64,000 bases of DNA from Zasmidium citrigriseum (GCA_002786025.1 NHNW01000016.1:1-64000); one strand, 5' to 3'; numbered from the stretch's first letter, positions 55,460 to 64,000 are shown. The notes: generated by a model from the letters alone, not told the origin. Numbers and translations: made by a program.

Positions 55460-57226
55460 TCAGCGATAAAAGCGCTGGTTGTGTTGGTCCTGGTTGGGGT
55501 AGTGTTGGTGAAAGGCATTCGCATTGGGATTCAGCGTTTGGCCTTGTGCGGGGTGCTGAGGGCGATAGGTATTCGGATGCGATTGCTGTGGTTGGGCCTG
55601 CTGGTACTGGTATGGCATTCCATGTTGGTACGAAGCACCGCCGCCGTGTGGGTTGGGAGCATGAGTGCTCTGGTGAGGTCCTTGAGGACGACCGGCGTTG
55701 TATGGCGCTGGGGCATGGTTGCTCTGGTAGAGACCGCGAGAGGGGCCATTGTTGTATGATGGTGGAGCATGGTTGCTCTGGTGCAAACCGCGAGAAGATG
55801 AAGTCTGGTATTGGTTGTTGGCTGGCATTCCAGTCGTACCTTGATGCTGAGGTCCGTTCTGGTTACTGATCTGCGAATTGCCATGGTGGTATGCCTTCTG
55901 AGTCGTGGACAGGCTTTGAGGAGCATTGAACTGTCCGTGAGCTGAGATTTGCTGCTGGCGACTCTGAGATGCTTGCTTCGACAGCTTCTCTATCTTGAGA
56001 CGACGAGTCAAAAGGACGTCAAGCCCTCTGGACTCATGATCGGCCTCGATGGCCTTTCTCCGATCTGGTGGAGATAGACGTGGGTTTGGGAAATACTCGT
56101 TAATGCACCAGCGACAGATCTGCGCTTGTATGGCCTGCTTTCGGCGTGTCTCGTCATTGTTCTTCGCACTGGAAGCGACTGAGTTCCACGGGTCGTCCAT
56201 TCCACCAAAATGTTGGTCTTTCCTGTTCTCGAAGAAGTACGTTCCGTCCGAAAAGTACTCTGCAGGCTTGCCAACGCATTTGCCTTCCAGTCCCATCTTG
56301 CAGGGAAATGTCGTCCCGTCCTGATCATTGCCCTTGTAGAAGCAGTTGGTGTTGGTGAGAGCGATTCGAGCCTTGTTGGTGCTGGGGAAGCCATTGGCAG
56401 CAGGAGTCGAAGAGCAGTCAGTCTCATCAAGTGTTGCGGTATCTCCAGTGGCAATAGGTTCCGGAGAGTCGTCGATCGTCTCAACCGGTGGCTCAGAGAT
56501 AGGAGCGTCCGAGGGAGAAGGCGAATCTTTGCCCTCTTCCTTGTGCCTCAAGCGCTCCTTCAATGCGTCAAGTTGCGTCTCATACGCCTCGTTCTGCGCT
56601 TTGAGCTGGCCGTTGATGTCGTTGCCCGTCTTAACCTGGGTCTTCAACTCGTTGATGGCTTGCTGTAGCTCGTTGATCATGTCGTCCTTGGCTTTTAGTA
56701 GTTTCCTACTCTCTGCCAATTCATCCTCGGGCTGAATCTCGAGTGCCAGCACGAATGCGTCATCCTCTTCGCTGTGGGCTGTTTCGCCCTTGAGCAGAAG
56801 AAAATCGCACTCGGCTTTGGTGGCGTCGAGGTTGGTGTCAAGCGAGCGGAGAAAGTAGACGAGACCAACGCAGGTGGCGAGCGCCATCACTGCGAGGAAG
56901 AGGAGGAGCCAGTCGCCCATGAGGTCGGCGAGGAGATCGAGGCCATCGAGGAGGCGGTAGACGAGCCACTCGAGAGTCGATCCCGAGCTGGCGGCGGCGG
57001 CGGCGGGTGCACTGACAGCCTCTTCGGCTGCTTGGTCGACGAGGTCGGCCGCGGAGATGATGGTGGGTATTGTGCGCGATGGCACGAAGACGATGGTGCG
57101 AGGTACGGCCACCTCGACGGGCGCGTTGAAGCCGGCCTTGATGGTGGAGAGGCGCACGCCCATGTCGAGGATGCATGGGTCTTTGAATGTGGCGTATAGC
57201 CACGCGAGCACACCGCTCGCCGCCAT
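55460..57226 (-). CDS. Gene D: membrane-anchored coiled-coil protein with Cys domain Z and GLHQS repeats
   Basis: Single exon, 588 residues. The frame is open to 57412, but the start at 57226 (MAASGVLAWLYATFKDPCILD) is chosen because it aligns with the start of gene E (MSASGALSWIYTALSDPCILD). One transmembrane helix lies at about 105-127 (WLLLFLAVMALATCVGLVYFL). A short coiled coil follows (about 175-235). Domain Z is at about 295-395: CFYKGNDQDGTTFPC, GKCVGKPAEYFSDGTYFFE, FGGMDDPW and ICRWC; five conserved cysteines suggest metal binding. The tail is Gln/Asn/His-rich with repeats RGLHQSNHAP, RGLYQSNHAP and QGPHQSTHAP, then GQTLNPNANAFH. An ACC trinucleotide run directly precedes the start codon. 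Family unknown. Confidence 0.8.
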   Translation of the reverse strand: MAASGVLAWLYATFKDPCILDMGVRLSTIKAGFNAPVEVAVPRTIVFVPSRTIPTIISAADLVDQAAEEAVSAPAAAAASSGSTLEWLVYRLLDGLDLLADLMGDWLLLFLAVMALATCVGLVYFLRSLDTNLDATKAECDFLLLKGETAHSEEDDAFVLALEIQPEDELAESRKLLKAKDDMINELQQAINELKTQVKTGNDINGQLKAQNEAYETQLDALKERLRHKEEGKDSPSPSDAPISEPPVETIDDSPEPIATGDTATLDETDCSSTPAANGFPSTNKARIALTNTNCFYKGNDQDGTTFPCKMGLEGKCVGKPAEYFSDGTYFFENRKDQHFGGMDDPWNSVASSAKNNDETRRKQAIQAQICRWCINEYFPNPRLSPPDRRKAIEADHESRGLDVLLTRRLKIEKLSKQASQSRQQQISAHGQFNAPQSLSTTQKAYHHGNSQISNQNGPQHQGTTGMPANNQYQTSSSRGLHQSNHAPPSYNNGPSRGLYQSNHAPAPYNAGRPQGPHQSTHAPNPHGGGASYQHGMPYQYQQAQPQQSHPNTYRPQHPAQGQTLNPNANAFHQHYPNQDQHNQRFYR

Positions 57227-57845
57227 GGTGATGGTGGTGGTGGTGGTGGTGGTGGTGTGCGGTGCCGAAAGGAAGAAGAAAGCTGGGTGTCGCGAGAGGG
57301 AAGAGATATGTTGGTGCGGCGACGGCTTAAGTTTCGCGCTAATGCACGAATCCCTGCAACGGGAGAGTGAATGTAGGTGGTGCATCCTCACACGAATTGA
57401 ATTGGCCCCCAAAACCTAAGATCGCTTCAATCAATGGCGCGATGACTCGTGCCCTTTTCGGACTTCATTGTGGGACTTTTCAACAATAGAACTTCGTTGT
57501 TGGAGCAGCCCGAAAGGAGGGGACAAAGACTTCGCGCGCGCGCGCTCTTTGTTGTGACAAACGGGCTGGATGGAACGCGCGTGATGGCATACCATCTCGC
57601 TTGCTCCACCAGTTTCATTTCTTCTACTTGAATATAGAAACATTGCACGTAGTATACTCCACACATTCGTCAACGACGTGAAGCCCTTTGGCCCTTTCCT
57701 CAACATTCACTTCGCGGGGCTAGCAGGGATGTGCGCGCTAGCGCAACCTTAACTCGTCTCGCGCGCTTGCGGACCTTTTTAAAGCCCAGTCTTCGCTTCT
57801 TTCCACACCGCACCACCTCCACGCCGACACGATCACGAAACCATC
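57227..57845. promoter_or_regulatory. Shared divergent promoter of paralogues D and E
   Basis: 619 bp separate the two start codons. It contains a GGT run at about 57227-57257 (ACC repeats in the leader of D) and a 13-base alternating CG run at 57533-57545. A common set of elements for both paralogues is likely from the arrangement; no specific site is identified. Confidence 0.5.
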
Positions 57846-60443
57846 ATGTCGGCCAGCGGTGCCCTCTCGTGGATATACACCGCACTCAGCGACCCCTGTA
57901 TTCTCGACCAGGGAGTCCGCCTCTCCAAAATCCGCTTCCAGCCCGACGAGGCGCCTCTTCCTCGTGCGCTGGTTTTTCTACCAACGCGCACGACCCCCGC
58001 CGCTATTCCCGCCGCCAACCTGTCCGCCTCCGCCATCGAGGAGGCCGGTGCGACCACAGCCAGCACTATCGCTCCGGCGAGAGAGGCTCTACCATCGTGG
58101 CTGTCCTCCTTTCTCAATGGCGACGGCCTCGAGACTCCCGCCAACTTTGCAAACGACTACTGGCTCTACTTCCTCATCCTGATGGTTCTTCTCGCCCTTA
58201 TCGGCCTCGTCTTCTTCTCCCGCATCCTGTTCTCCCGCCGCTTCTTCATCCGCCGAACTCCTCCCGCCGCCTCTACCTCGACAACTTTCGACCCGATTAA
58301 GCACAAGCTGAAGGCCTTTCAAGATGAAGCTTTGGCGCAAATGCGCGACGCCCGGAAGAATGGTATCAAGGCCATGATGCTCGAGTCGCTTCTGAAAGCC
58401 ACCCAGACCCACTGCAAAGCCCAGGTGGTTGCTGCTCGCGAGGCTGCTGATCAGAAGGTTGCTGAGAGCAAAAAGAAGCATCTGAACAAGAACAAGTCTT
58501 TTCTGGAGGCATGCAAGGCGGATTCGAAGCGCATGCAGGCTGAATGCGACCGCCACATCGACGAGCTCACGCAAGCACGCGACCAGGAAATGCGCTCCGT
58601 CCAGAAGCAACATGAAGCCAATCTAGATGCCCAGAAGAAGGAGTTTGAGGCACAAGTCAAGCAGATTCGCGATGCATACGAAGCGAGATTGAACACCGAG
58701 CGAGAGTCATTTGACGCACAAGTGCAGCGGATCCAGAACGATTGTGAGGATAGTTTGAACACCAAAGCCGCTCAGTGCGAGAAGGCAATCACATCGTCCG
58801 AAAATGCATGCGCGGCCAAGCTGAACGCAAATCAGTCTCAGTGTGAGGCGAAGGTGAACTCAATGCGACAGGAATGCGAGACGGATATTGCAGCCAAAGA
58901 GACTGAATGTGAGACCAAGATGCAGTCGATTCGAGACACATACGAGATGCAACTGGAGGATGTTCGCCGAGATTGTGCAATTGCAACGAGCGCGAAAGAT
59001 GAAATCACCTCAAGTCTGAAGCAGAAGCAGACTGAATGGGATGACACATTGGCCTCCACCTCCACCGCACACCAGGATGCTCTGGCTGCCAAGGATGCGG
59101 AAATCGAGCGCCTGTTGAAGACAATCAGCCAGCAGGAGGAGGCTTTTGCCGCTGACAAGAAGGCGGAATGTGAAGGTCATACTCAAGCGTCCCAGAGCGA
59201 GTGTGATGCACGCCCGGAGACGGTATTGGTGGAACAAAAGGACGAGCTCACAGCTGAAGAAGACGCATGCAACGACGCTCTGACGCTCGAGAACGCAGCG
59301 AATGCAGAGGCTGCGGTCCACAACACTGCTGAGATCGAGCCCCTCGAAGAGACGATGGACGAGAAGGAGGAGACGTTTGCCACTGCGCAAGCCTCAGACT
59401 CTACACTCGATTCTGCGTTCGACTACGAGCCTGACTGCGACAACGATGACGAGGCCGATGATCATCAAGACGACAGCGGCAAGGTACGTGTGGATGAGTC
59501 CGCCACGATCTGCTACTACCGCAAGCACGACCAGAAGGGCAACAAGTATCCCTGCAAGAGAGGATCTGACTGCATTGGCGAGCCCTTGGAATACTTCACC
59601 GACGGCTGTTACTTCTTCAATAAAGACAACGACGCCGAAGACAAGATCTACTTCGGCGGTATGAAAGACCCATACAATGACAAGTCCAGCTCAGCGAAGA
59701 GCGATGACACAACTCGCCGCGAAGAAGCCAAGGACATGCGACTGTGCCGCTGGTGCTATGGCAGTCTTTTTCCGAATATCCGTTCCTATCCACCGGAGGA
59801 GAGGCCCGCGCATATAGGCCGTCGGAAGTTTGAGGTCCATTGCAGTATGGCGGCGCACCCGAAGCGAGGCAAACGCAACCATCATAAGCACCGGCGCGTT
59901 GAGAACCGCATCATGAATGCACAGAGCGCATTTAACCATCAAGGCGGCTATGTTCAAGCTGGATATCAGCAACAGAGCACGCCTCAGTACCCAAAGCAGG
60001 GTCAAACGCTGAATCCCAGTGCGAACGCATTCCATTTCCAACATCAGCAGATTGCGAATCAACAGGCCCTGTACCATCAGCAGGCCACGTTGCCGCAGCT
60101 AGCTGCCTATCAGCAACAGACTCCGTATCAACAGGCCCCATACCAACAGCAGGCTTTCAATGGGACCCAACCAGCGCGAGGCCTCCACCAGAGCATCTAC
60201 GCGCAACCTCAGAGGACGGGTCTATACCAGAGCGCCCACGCTCCGGCTCCAGCGCCAAATCCGGCTCCAGCGCCAAATCCGGCTCCAGCGCCAAATCCAG
60301 CTGCAGCGCAAGGTCTCCACCGGAGTGCTCACGCACCGCAGATGGCTCGAGGACTCAACCAAAGCATCCATGCCCATCCTTCACAGAGGCAGCATGGGTC
60401 TACTTGGTATCCAAACCAGAACCACACCCAGTATCGCCGCTGA
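57846..60443 (+). CDS. Gene E: membrane-anchored protein with 11-residue repeat coiled coil, domain Z and GLHQS repeats
   Basis: Single exon, 865 residues, ATG at 57846. N-terminus and transmembrane helix (YWLYFLILMVLLALIGLVFF, about 105-127) match gene D in sequence and position. Residues about 223-387 are a regular 11-residue repeat in which position 1 is mostly Cys, Phe or Tyr and position 5 is mostly Leu, Ile, Val or Met, for example CEAKVNSMRQE, CETDIAAKETE, CETKMQSIRDT. This predicts a long hendecad coiled coil. An acidic stretch leads to domain Z at about 556-660 (CYYRKHDQKGNKYPC, CIGEPLEYFTDGCYFF, FGGMKDPY, LCRWC). The tail is Gln-rich, carries GQTLNPSANAFH, and repeats RGLHQSIYAQ, TGLYQSAHAP, QGLHRSAHAP and RGLNQSIHAH. 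It is divergent from paralogue D. Function unknown; a tethered scaffold is plausible. Confidence 0.82.
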   Translation: MSASGALSWIYTALSDPCILDQGVRLSKIRFQPDEAPLPRALVFLPTRTTPAAIPAANLSASAIEEAGATTASTIAPAREALPSWLSSFLNGDGLETPANFANDYWLYFLILMVLLALIGLVFFSRILFSRRFFIRRTPPAASTSTTFDPIKHKLKAFQDEALAQMRDARKNGIKAMMLESLLKATQTHCKAQVVAAREAADQKVAESKKKHLNKNKSFLEACKADSKRMQAECDRHIDELTQARDQEMRSVQKQHEANLDAQKKEFEAQVKQIRDAYEARLNTERESFDAQVQRIQNDCEDSLNTKAAQCEKAITSSENACAAKLNANQSQCEAKVNSMRQECETDIAAKETECETKMQSIRDTYEMQLEDVRRDCAIATSAKDEITSSLKQKQTEWDDTLASTSTAHQDALAAKDAEIERLLKTISQQEEAFAADKKAECEGHTQASQSECDARPETVLVEQKDELTAEEDACNDALTLENAANAEAAVHNTAEIEPLEETMDEKEETFATAQASDSTLDSAFDYEPDCDNDDEADDHQDDSGKVRVDESATICYYRKHDQKGNKYPCKRGSDCIGEPLEYFTDGCYFFNKDNDAEDKIYFGGMKDPYNDKSSSAKSDDTTRREEAKDMRLCRWCYGSLFPNIRSYPPEERPAHIGRRKFEVHCSMAAHPKRGKRNHHKHRRVENRIMNAQSAFNHQGGYVQAGYQQQSTPQYPKQGQTLNPSANAFHFQHQQIANQQALYHQQATLPQLAAYQQQTPYQQAPYQQQAFNGTQPARGLHQSIYAQPQRTGLYQSAHAPAPAPNPAPAPNPAPAPNPAAAQGLHRSAHAPQMARGLNQSIHAHPSQRQHGSTWYPNQNHTQYRR
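60243..60296 (+). repeat. 18-bp in-frame tandem repeat (APAPNP) in gene E
   Basis: Three exact copies of CCGGCTCCAGCGCCAAAT encode Pro/Ala/Asn hexapeptides between two GLHQS-type motifs. Copy number is likely to vary between strains. Confidence 0.9.
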
Positions 60444-60480
60444 ATGAAGAGAGCCTCTCGATGTGATAGGCTTAACGGTA

Positions 60481-60835
60481 CATGCATGACTGACTCGAAT
60501 GCATGGATCTTGGGTGTTTGAAGGAGAGCATGAATGCAGAGAATGCTGTCATGTCTAAGGGCTGAATCTACGACACTTGCATGACTGACCCGAATGCAAG
60601 GAACTGGATGATCTGACGACTTGCCGCCAGACAGGAAAAGAGATGCGATCCCCGATCCAACGACGTATTGCCAACACCTGCACGACTGACTCGAATGCAC
60701 GGACATTACTGGCTTTCATGGAGAGACACGCACAATTCTCGCGACTGGACTTTGCTGAACGGTACTTGCACGACTGGCTCTCGACATAGACACTTGATTT
60801 GCGACACCTGCACGACCATTGGATTTCTTGGACAC
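60481..60835 (+). repeat. Hairpin repeat family downstream of gene E
   Basis: Starting 38 bp after the gene E stop, a motif recurs at 60481, 60576, 60677, 60765 and 60808, mostly about every 90-100 bp. Copy 1 is CATGCAT, 11-base loop GACTGACTCGA, ATGCATG. Copy 2 is CTTGCAT, loop GACTGACCCGA, ATGCAAG. Both stems are perfect although the second base pair differs (A-T versus T-A). Copy 3 keeps the loop GACTGACTCGA with an imperfect stem (CCTGCAC/ATGCACG). Copies 4 and 5 retain only the 5' arm and part of the loop. The conserved loop with paired stem changes resembles a structured 3' UTR element or protein-binding site. Confidence 0.72.
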
Positions 60836-61477
60836 TACTGCTTTGATGGAGATGAAGACGATACACGAAGATGGCGCATTTCTTGTTTGAATGTTTATAT
60901 GGGTTGACCGGGATGGTCCCCTGGCGTTGGATTGCTTTTATGGTGTTTGATTGATGGATTACAGTGCATGGTAGGAGGAACTGAGAGAAGGACGAAAGCA
61001 AGGAGACTTGCACATGTTAACTACAAGCTACCCGGGATGGGTGGCAATTTCAAATTAAAGAGGCAAAAAGCCGTTCAAACTGCACATCTCTTCGTTCACT
61101 ACCACCACTATCACTGATCCGGACACCCCTTCTCAGCTGAGAACTGCAGGAACAGGTTGAATGTTCCAATAGCGTCAGCATGAAACCTTGTATCAACAGG
61201 TGAGATCCTTGGTGTCACGATGGTCTCAGACCCTGAGACTGTGTGTCCAAGCTGTCTTGGATCCGACAGCTTCATACAAGTGAATGTTCAGACCCTGTCT
61301 CGTGACTGCCAAGCGCAACACCTTGGATTTAAGGTCTGTCGCGACTACTCTTTCCCTCATTCAATACCATCAACGTTGCATCAAACGATTTGAGCCTTCC
61401 AAAGCAGTGCATTTCACTTCCTCATCCCTTTCCGCAACCCCTGTCCTCCATCTTTTCTCTACCACATACCCACAACC
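60836..61477. other. Intergenic region upstream of gene F
   Basis: 642 bp with no supported gene. It contains overlapping inverted repeats at 61223-61271 (GTCTCA/TGAGAC, TCCAAG/CTTGGA, AGCTGT/ACAGCT), about 210 bp before the start codon of gene F. Confidence 0.5.
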
Positions 61478-62456
61478 ATGAACAAAACCAGCAATCCAAT
61501 CGACAAAGTGCGCGTAGACCCCCGAACCAGCACAACTTGCTACTACCGCAAACACTCAGAAGACGGAACAAAACACCCCTGTCAGAGAGGCCGCGAGTGC
61601 ATCGGTACGCTCTACATTGACCATTATATCTATCCTACTAACTCTGCATGCAGGCCACCCAAGTGAGTACTTCACCGACGGCTCATACTACTACGGCAAC
61701 CAAACAAAAGGCCTCATCCACCTAACCTTCGGCGGCATAGTTGATCCATGGTACCGTGCAGGCCTTTTCAGCATACACGAGCTAATGCAATGTTGCAGGG
61801 CCCAAGAAAGAGGCAATGCGAAGGACGACGACAGCAAGCGACGGGTCTTTGCGAAGGAGGTGCGCTTGTGTCGGTGGTGTTTTGTTGTTTTGGTGCCGAA
61901 TGTGAGACTTTTTCCGCCGGGGCTGAGGAGGGGGATTCGGGCGAGGAGGATGGCGGAGGTTGATGCTGGGGATTGTGTGAGTGAGACTGGTGCGCCTCGA
62001 GGATCGAGATATGGCGACTTTCATGCTCAGTCGCATCATCAATACTTTAACGGTGAGAGTCACTTTGAGCACCATCAGCAAGTCTCACACAGTCTTGCGC
62101 CGCCAAATGCGCGCCAAGAGCACCATCCGCAAGTTCACCACGACTACAGCAAAGCCCAAGGCCTCTACTGGAGAACTCACGCACCAGCGCAAGGTCTTCA
62201 CATACCATCCGATGAGCAGGCCTTCACCTCCAACGATGTCAGCATATCCACTCCAGCGCAAATCACTCACTCGAACAATCAGAGCTCTCGTGCAGTCCAG
62301 ATCACAGCACCAAGCCCCTATCAGAGCACCTTCGAGCAAGCGCCTCGAGGTCACCAGGTTCACCAGAGCGCTCAAAGCCTCTATCACCGCATCTACGCCC
62401 CTGAACCCCTGGATGAGCAAGCGCTGATACAAGGCCTTCATCAGCGCAGCTTGTAA
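61478..62456 (+). CDS. Gene F: short soluble domain-Z protein
   Basis: Three exons, 61478-61604, 61654-61750 and 61799-62456, giving 293 residues. The splices restore the domain Z pattern of genes D and E: CYYRKHSEDGTKHPC, then CIG joined to HPSEYFTDGSYYYG, then FGGIVDPW joined to AQERG, and VRLCRWC. Both introns are short (49 and 48 bp), and the second has a GCTAAT branch-like site. Compared with D and E, the N-terminal membrane helix and coiled coil are absent; domain Z begins near residue 21. The tail keeps diverged versions of the repeat (QGLYWRTHAP, QSLYHRIYAP, QGLHQRSL). It could be a soluble partner or competitor of the anchored paralogues; that is inference. Confidence 0.78.
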
Positions 62457-62847
62457 GTCGGGTGGACGCGAAACGCCTTCGGCCAGGGGATGTTAGCGAC
62501 CAAGACGTCTTGAGTCGTTGCATTTGATATCAATCATCTCTTCTCAGGGGCCGCTCAGGTTCGGTCGGGGAAGCTCCAGCATCTCCAAGAAGTCTCTTGC
62601 CACAGTGCCACCATCTCTACCGTTTGAGAAGTTCTGTCTTATCGAAAGGCCGCGAGCTTGAGTAATACACGTTGCTTTCTCTCTTACTAGGTCTACACAA
62701 TACACAATCCCGAATCCCTTCGCTCTGTGTCCTTCCTGACCCAGGCCAGTTCTATAATCCCCTCCCATTCCACTCCATGGGAGTCCTGTGCCATACTATA
62801 CAATCCATGCAATCATAAACCCACCATCCCACCTATCCATTCTTCCA
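62457..62847. other. Convergent intergenic region
   Basis: 391 bp between the 3' ends of gene F and the GH3 gene. It holds a 12-bp perfect palindrome CAAGACGTCTTG at 62501-62512. No supported gene. Confidence 0.4.
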
Positions 62848-64000
62848 TCAAATACCGTAGGGGTTCACCATCACAGACTCGGGCAAATCCCTCGAACTAA
62901 ACCCCAACCAAACCGTAAAATCCCCCCTCGGCAGCACCCAATTCTGCCTCCTCACATCCCAATAACTCAAATCCCTCCGTGTCAACTCAAACTCCACCGG
63001 CTGTCTCTTACTCTCATTCTCAACACCCACCTCAACCTTCTCAAAACCCCGCAGGACCTTGACGGGCATATCGACGAGCGCACCAGTCGAGTCTTTGACT
63101 TTGGACGGGTAGGAGATGTAGAGCTGCACGACGCAGGAGCCGGCGACTTTGCCGAGGTTGGTGAGCGTGGCGCGGACGGTGGCGACGGGGGTGTAGAGGT
63201 CGGGGTTGCCGCCTTCGCCGCCGCCGGCGGGGGAGAGGGAGTGCGGTTTGGAGGGGTCGTAGGGGAGTTCGGGTTTGCCCTTTGGCTGGCCTTCGGAGGC
63301 GGAGTCGAGGTAGGGGTAGATGAATTTCTTGAGGGGTTTGAAGGAGTCGGGCCAGACGGCTGAGGACGCGTCTGGAATGCTGTCGTCCAGAGATGGTGGG
63401 TCGAGGAGTTGAGGTCGAGCGGCTGGGACATCGCCTCTTGTCGGGTGGGATTGCACGATGACGGAAGAGAGGTGGAACTCGGTGTAGGAGAGACCGTGGC
63501 CGAACTCGTAACGTGGGGTGATATTGTGCTTGTCGAAGTAGCGGTAGTCGATGTAGAGGCCTTCGCTGAAGTTCTGTTGCGGAACGATGTTCTTCGGCAT
63601 GGTCAGGATCTTACTGTCTGGGCCGTAGTCGTCCTCGTCTTTGGCAATGGTGTATGGCAAGCGGCCTGAGGGATTGACTTTGCCGAAGATGACACCTGCG
63701 AGTGCGTTGCCTGATTCTTGTCCGGGGAGGTGAGAGACAAGGACTGTCTTCACACTGGGTAGGTCGATCCATTCTTCCATGATGACAGGCCCAACGTTGT
63801 GCAGCACAACAATGGTGTTGGCAGCAGTGCCCGAGCTCTGGTACGCATTGCCGCACTTCTTGGCGACCTCATTGATCAAAGTGTCGCCATGCTTCTGTGT
63901 CTTCAGATCCGGTCGATCACCTTTGACGGGGCCCCAGCTCTTGAATCCCTCGCCCGAATCAGCTGTCGCAAAGACAATGCAGAGATCCTGGTTCTCGGCA
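62848..64000 (-). CDS. GH3 beta-glucosidase, C-terminal part (runs off the window)
   Basis: The frame is open from the right edge of the window to the stop at 62848; 383 residues are visible. They match the C-terminal half of a fungal family 3 glycoside hydrolase: the second alpha/beta domain (VFATADSGEGFKSWGPVKGDR, TIVVLHNVGPVIMEEW, LPGQESGNALAGVIFGKVNPSGRLPYT), then the loop RYFDKHNITPRYEFGHGLSYTEF, and the fibronectin III-like tail (LGKVAGSCVVQLYISYP, VKVLRGFEKVEV). The catalytic nucleophile (SDW region) and any signal peptide are beyond the edge. Such enzymes release glucose from cello-oligosaccharides or other beta-glucosides, usually outside the cell. Confidence 0.93.
   Translation of the reverse strand, partial: AENQDLCIVFATADSGEGFKSWGPVKGDRPDLKTQKHGDTLINEVAKKCGNAYQSSGTAANTIVVLHNVGPVIMEEWIDLPSVKTVLVSHLPGQESGNALAGVIFGKVNPSGRLPYTIAKDEDDYGPDSKILTMPKNIVPQQNFSEGLYIDYRYFDKHNITPRYEFGHGLSYTEFHLSSVIVQSHPTRGDVPAARPQLLDPPSLDDSIPDASSAVWPDSFKPLKKFIYPYLDSASEGQPKGKPELPYDPSKPHSLSPAGGGEGGNPDLYTPVATVRATLTNLGKVAGSCVVQLYISYPSKVKDSTGALVDMPVKVLRGFEKVEVGVENESKRQPVEFELTRRDLSYWDVRRQNWVLPRGDFTVWLGFSSRDLPESVMVNPYGI

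Noticed and set aside
57227..57412. N-terminal extension of gene D to 57412
   Set aside because: It translates the ACC microsatellite into a Thr run, and paralogue E begins at the position matching 57226.
60481..60835. CRISPR array
   Set aside because: Repeats are degenerate, irregularly spaced and located in a eukaryotic 3' region; the hairpin-repeat reading fits better.

Overview
The window is nuclear DNA of a filamentous ascomycete. Evidence: short (about 45-60 bp) GT-AG introns, a Zn2Cys6 regulator, two HET-domain genes, secreted plant-polymer enzymes and a RID-type cytosine methyltransferase. The gene content fits Dothideomycetes (Mycosphaerellales/Capnodiales-like), but that placement is inference. 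No tRNA, rRNA or CRISPR array was seen.

Layout. 1-6270 is a gene-free block almost empty of CpA/TpG dinucleotides, the signature of repeat-induced point mutation (RIP). It carries a 226-bp tandem duplication around an assembly N. 6.8-8.5 kb holds an intact HET gene. 8.6-14.9 kb is a compact catabolic-looking module: an ACS-family MFS carrier and an AtuA/DUF4387 fusion diverge from one promoter, and a Zn2Cys6 regulator converges on the fusion gene. 16.2-25.5 kb holds mostly secreted or hydrolytic enzymes: GH28 polygalacturonase-like protein, cyclase-family hydrolase, phytase-like histidine acid phosphatase, GH125 mannosidase and a beta-lactamase-fold esterase. A second HET gene (25.6-27.4 kb) is broken by one stop codon. 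27.9-42.8 kb is more housekeeping-like: F-box-like protein, full-size ABC-B exporter, PBDC1 homologue, amidophosphoribosyltransferase (ADE4), RID-like methyltransferase and a GPI-anchored GH76 (DCW1/DFG5).

43.8-62.5 kb is the most unusual part. Six genes there (called A-F here) match no family I can name as whole proteins, yet several are related to each other. A (43821-47927) joins membrane segments, a Cys/His peptidase-like region and a CCCH finger. B and C (48811-52410, 53376-54860) share two domains, X and Y, in the same order. D, E and F (55460-57226 minus, 57846-60443, 61478-62456) share a Cys-rich domain Z and short C-terminal G-L-[HY]-Q-S-x-[HY]-A-P repeats. D and E are divergent, membrane-anchored paralogues on a 619-bp shared promoter. 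Downstream of B and of E lie tandem DNA units that each encode a hairpin whose stem changes on both sides between copies. The window ends inside a GH3 beta-glucosidase gene.

Two links across the window are worth noting. The RID-type enzyme is the family genetically required for RIP in Neurospora, and both RIP-mutated DNA and a C-to-T-type nonsense change in a HET gene are present. Exon coordinates were read by eye from splice sites and frame continuity and need RNA support.
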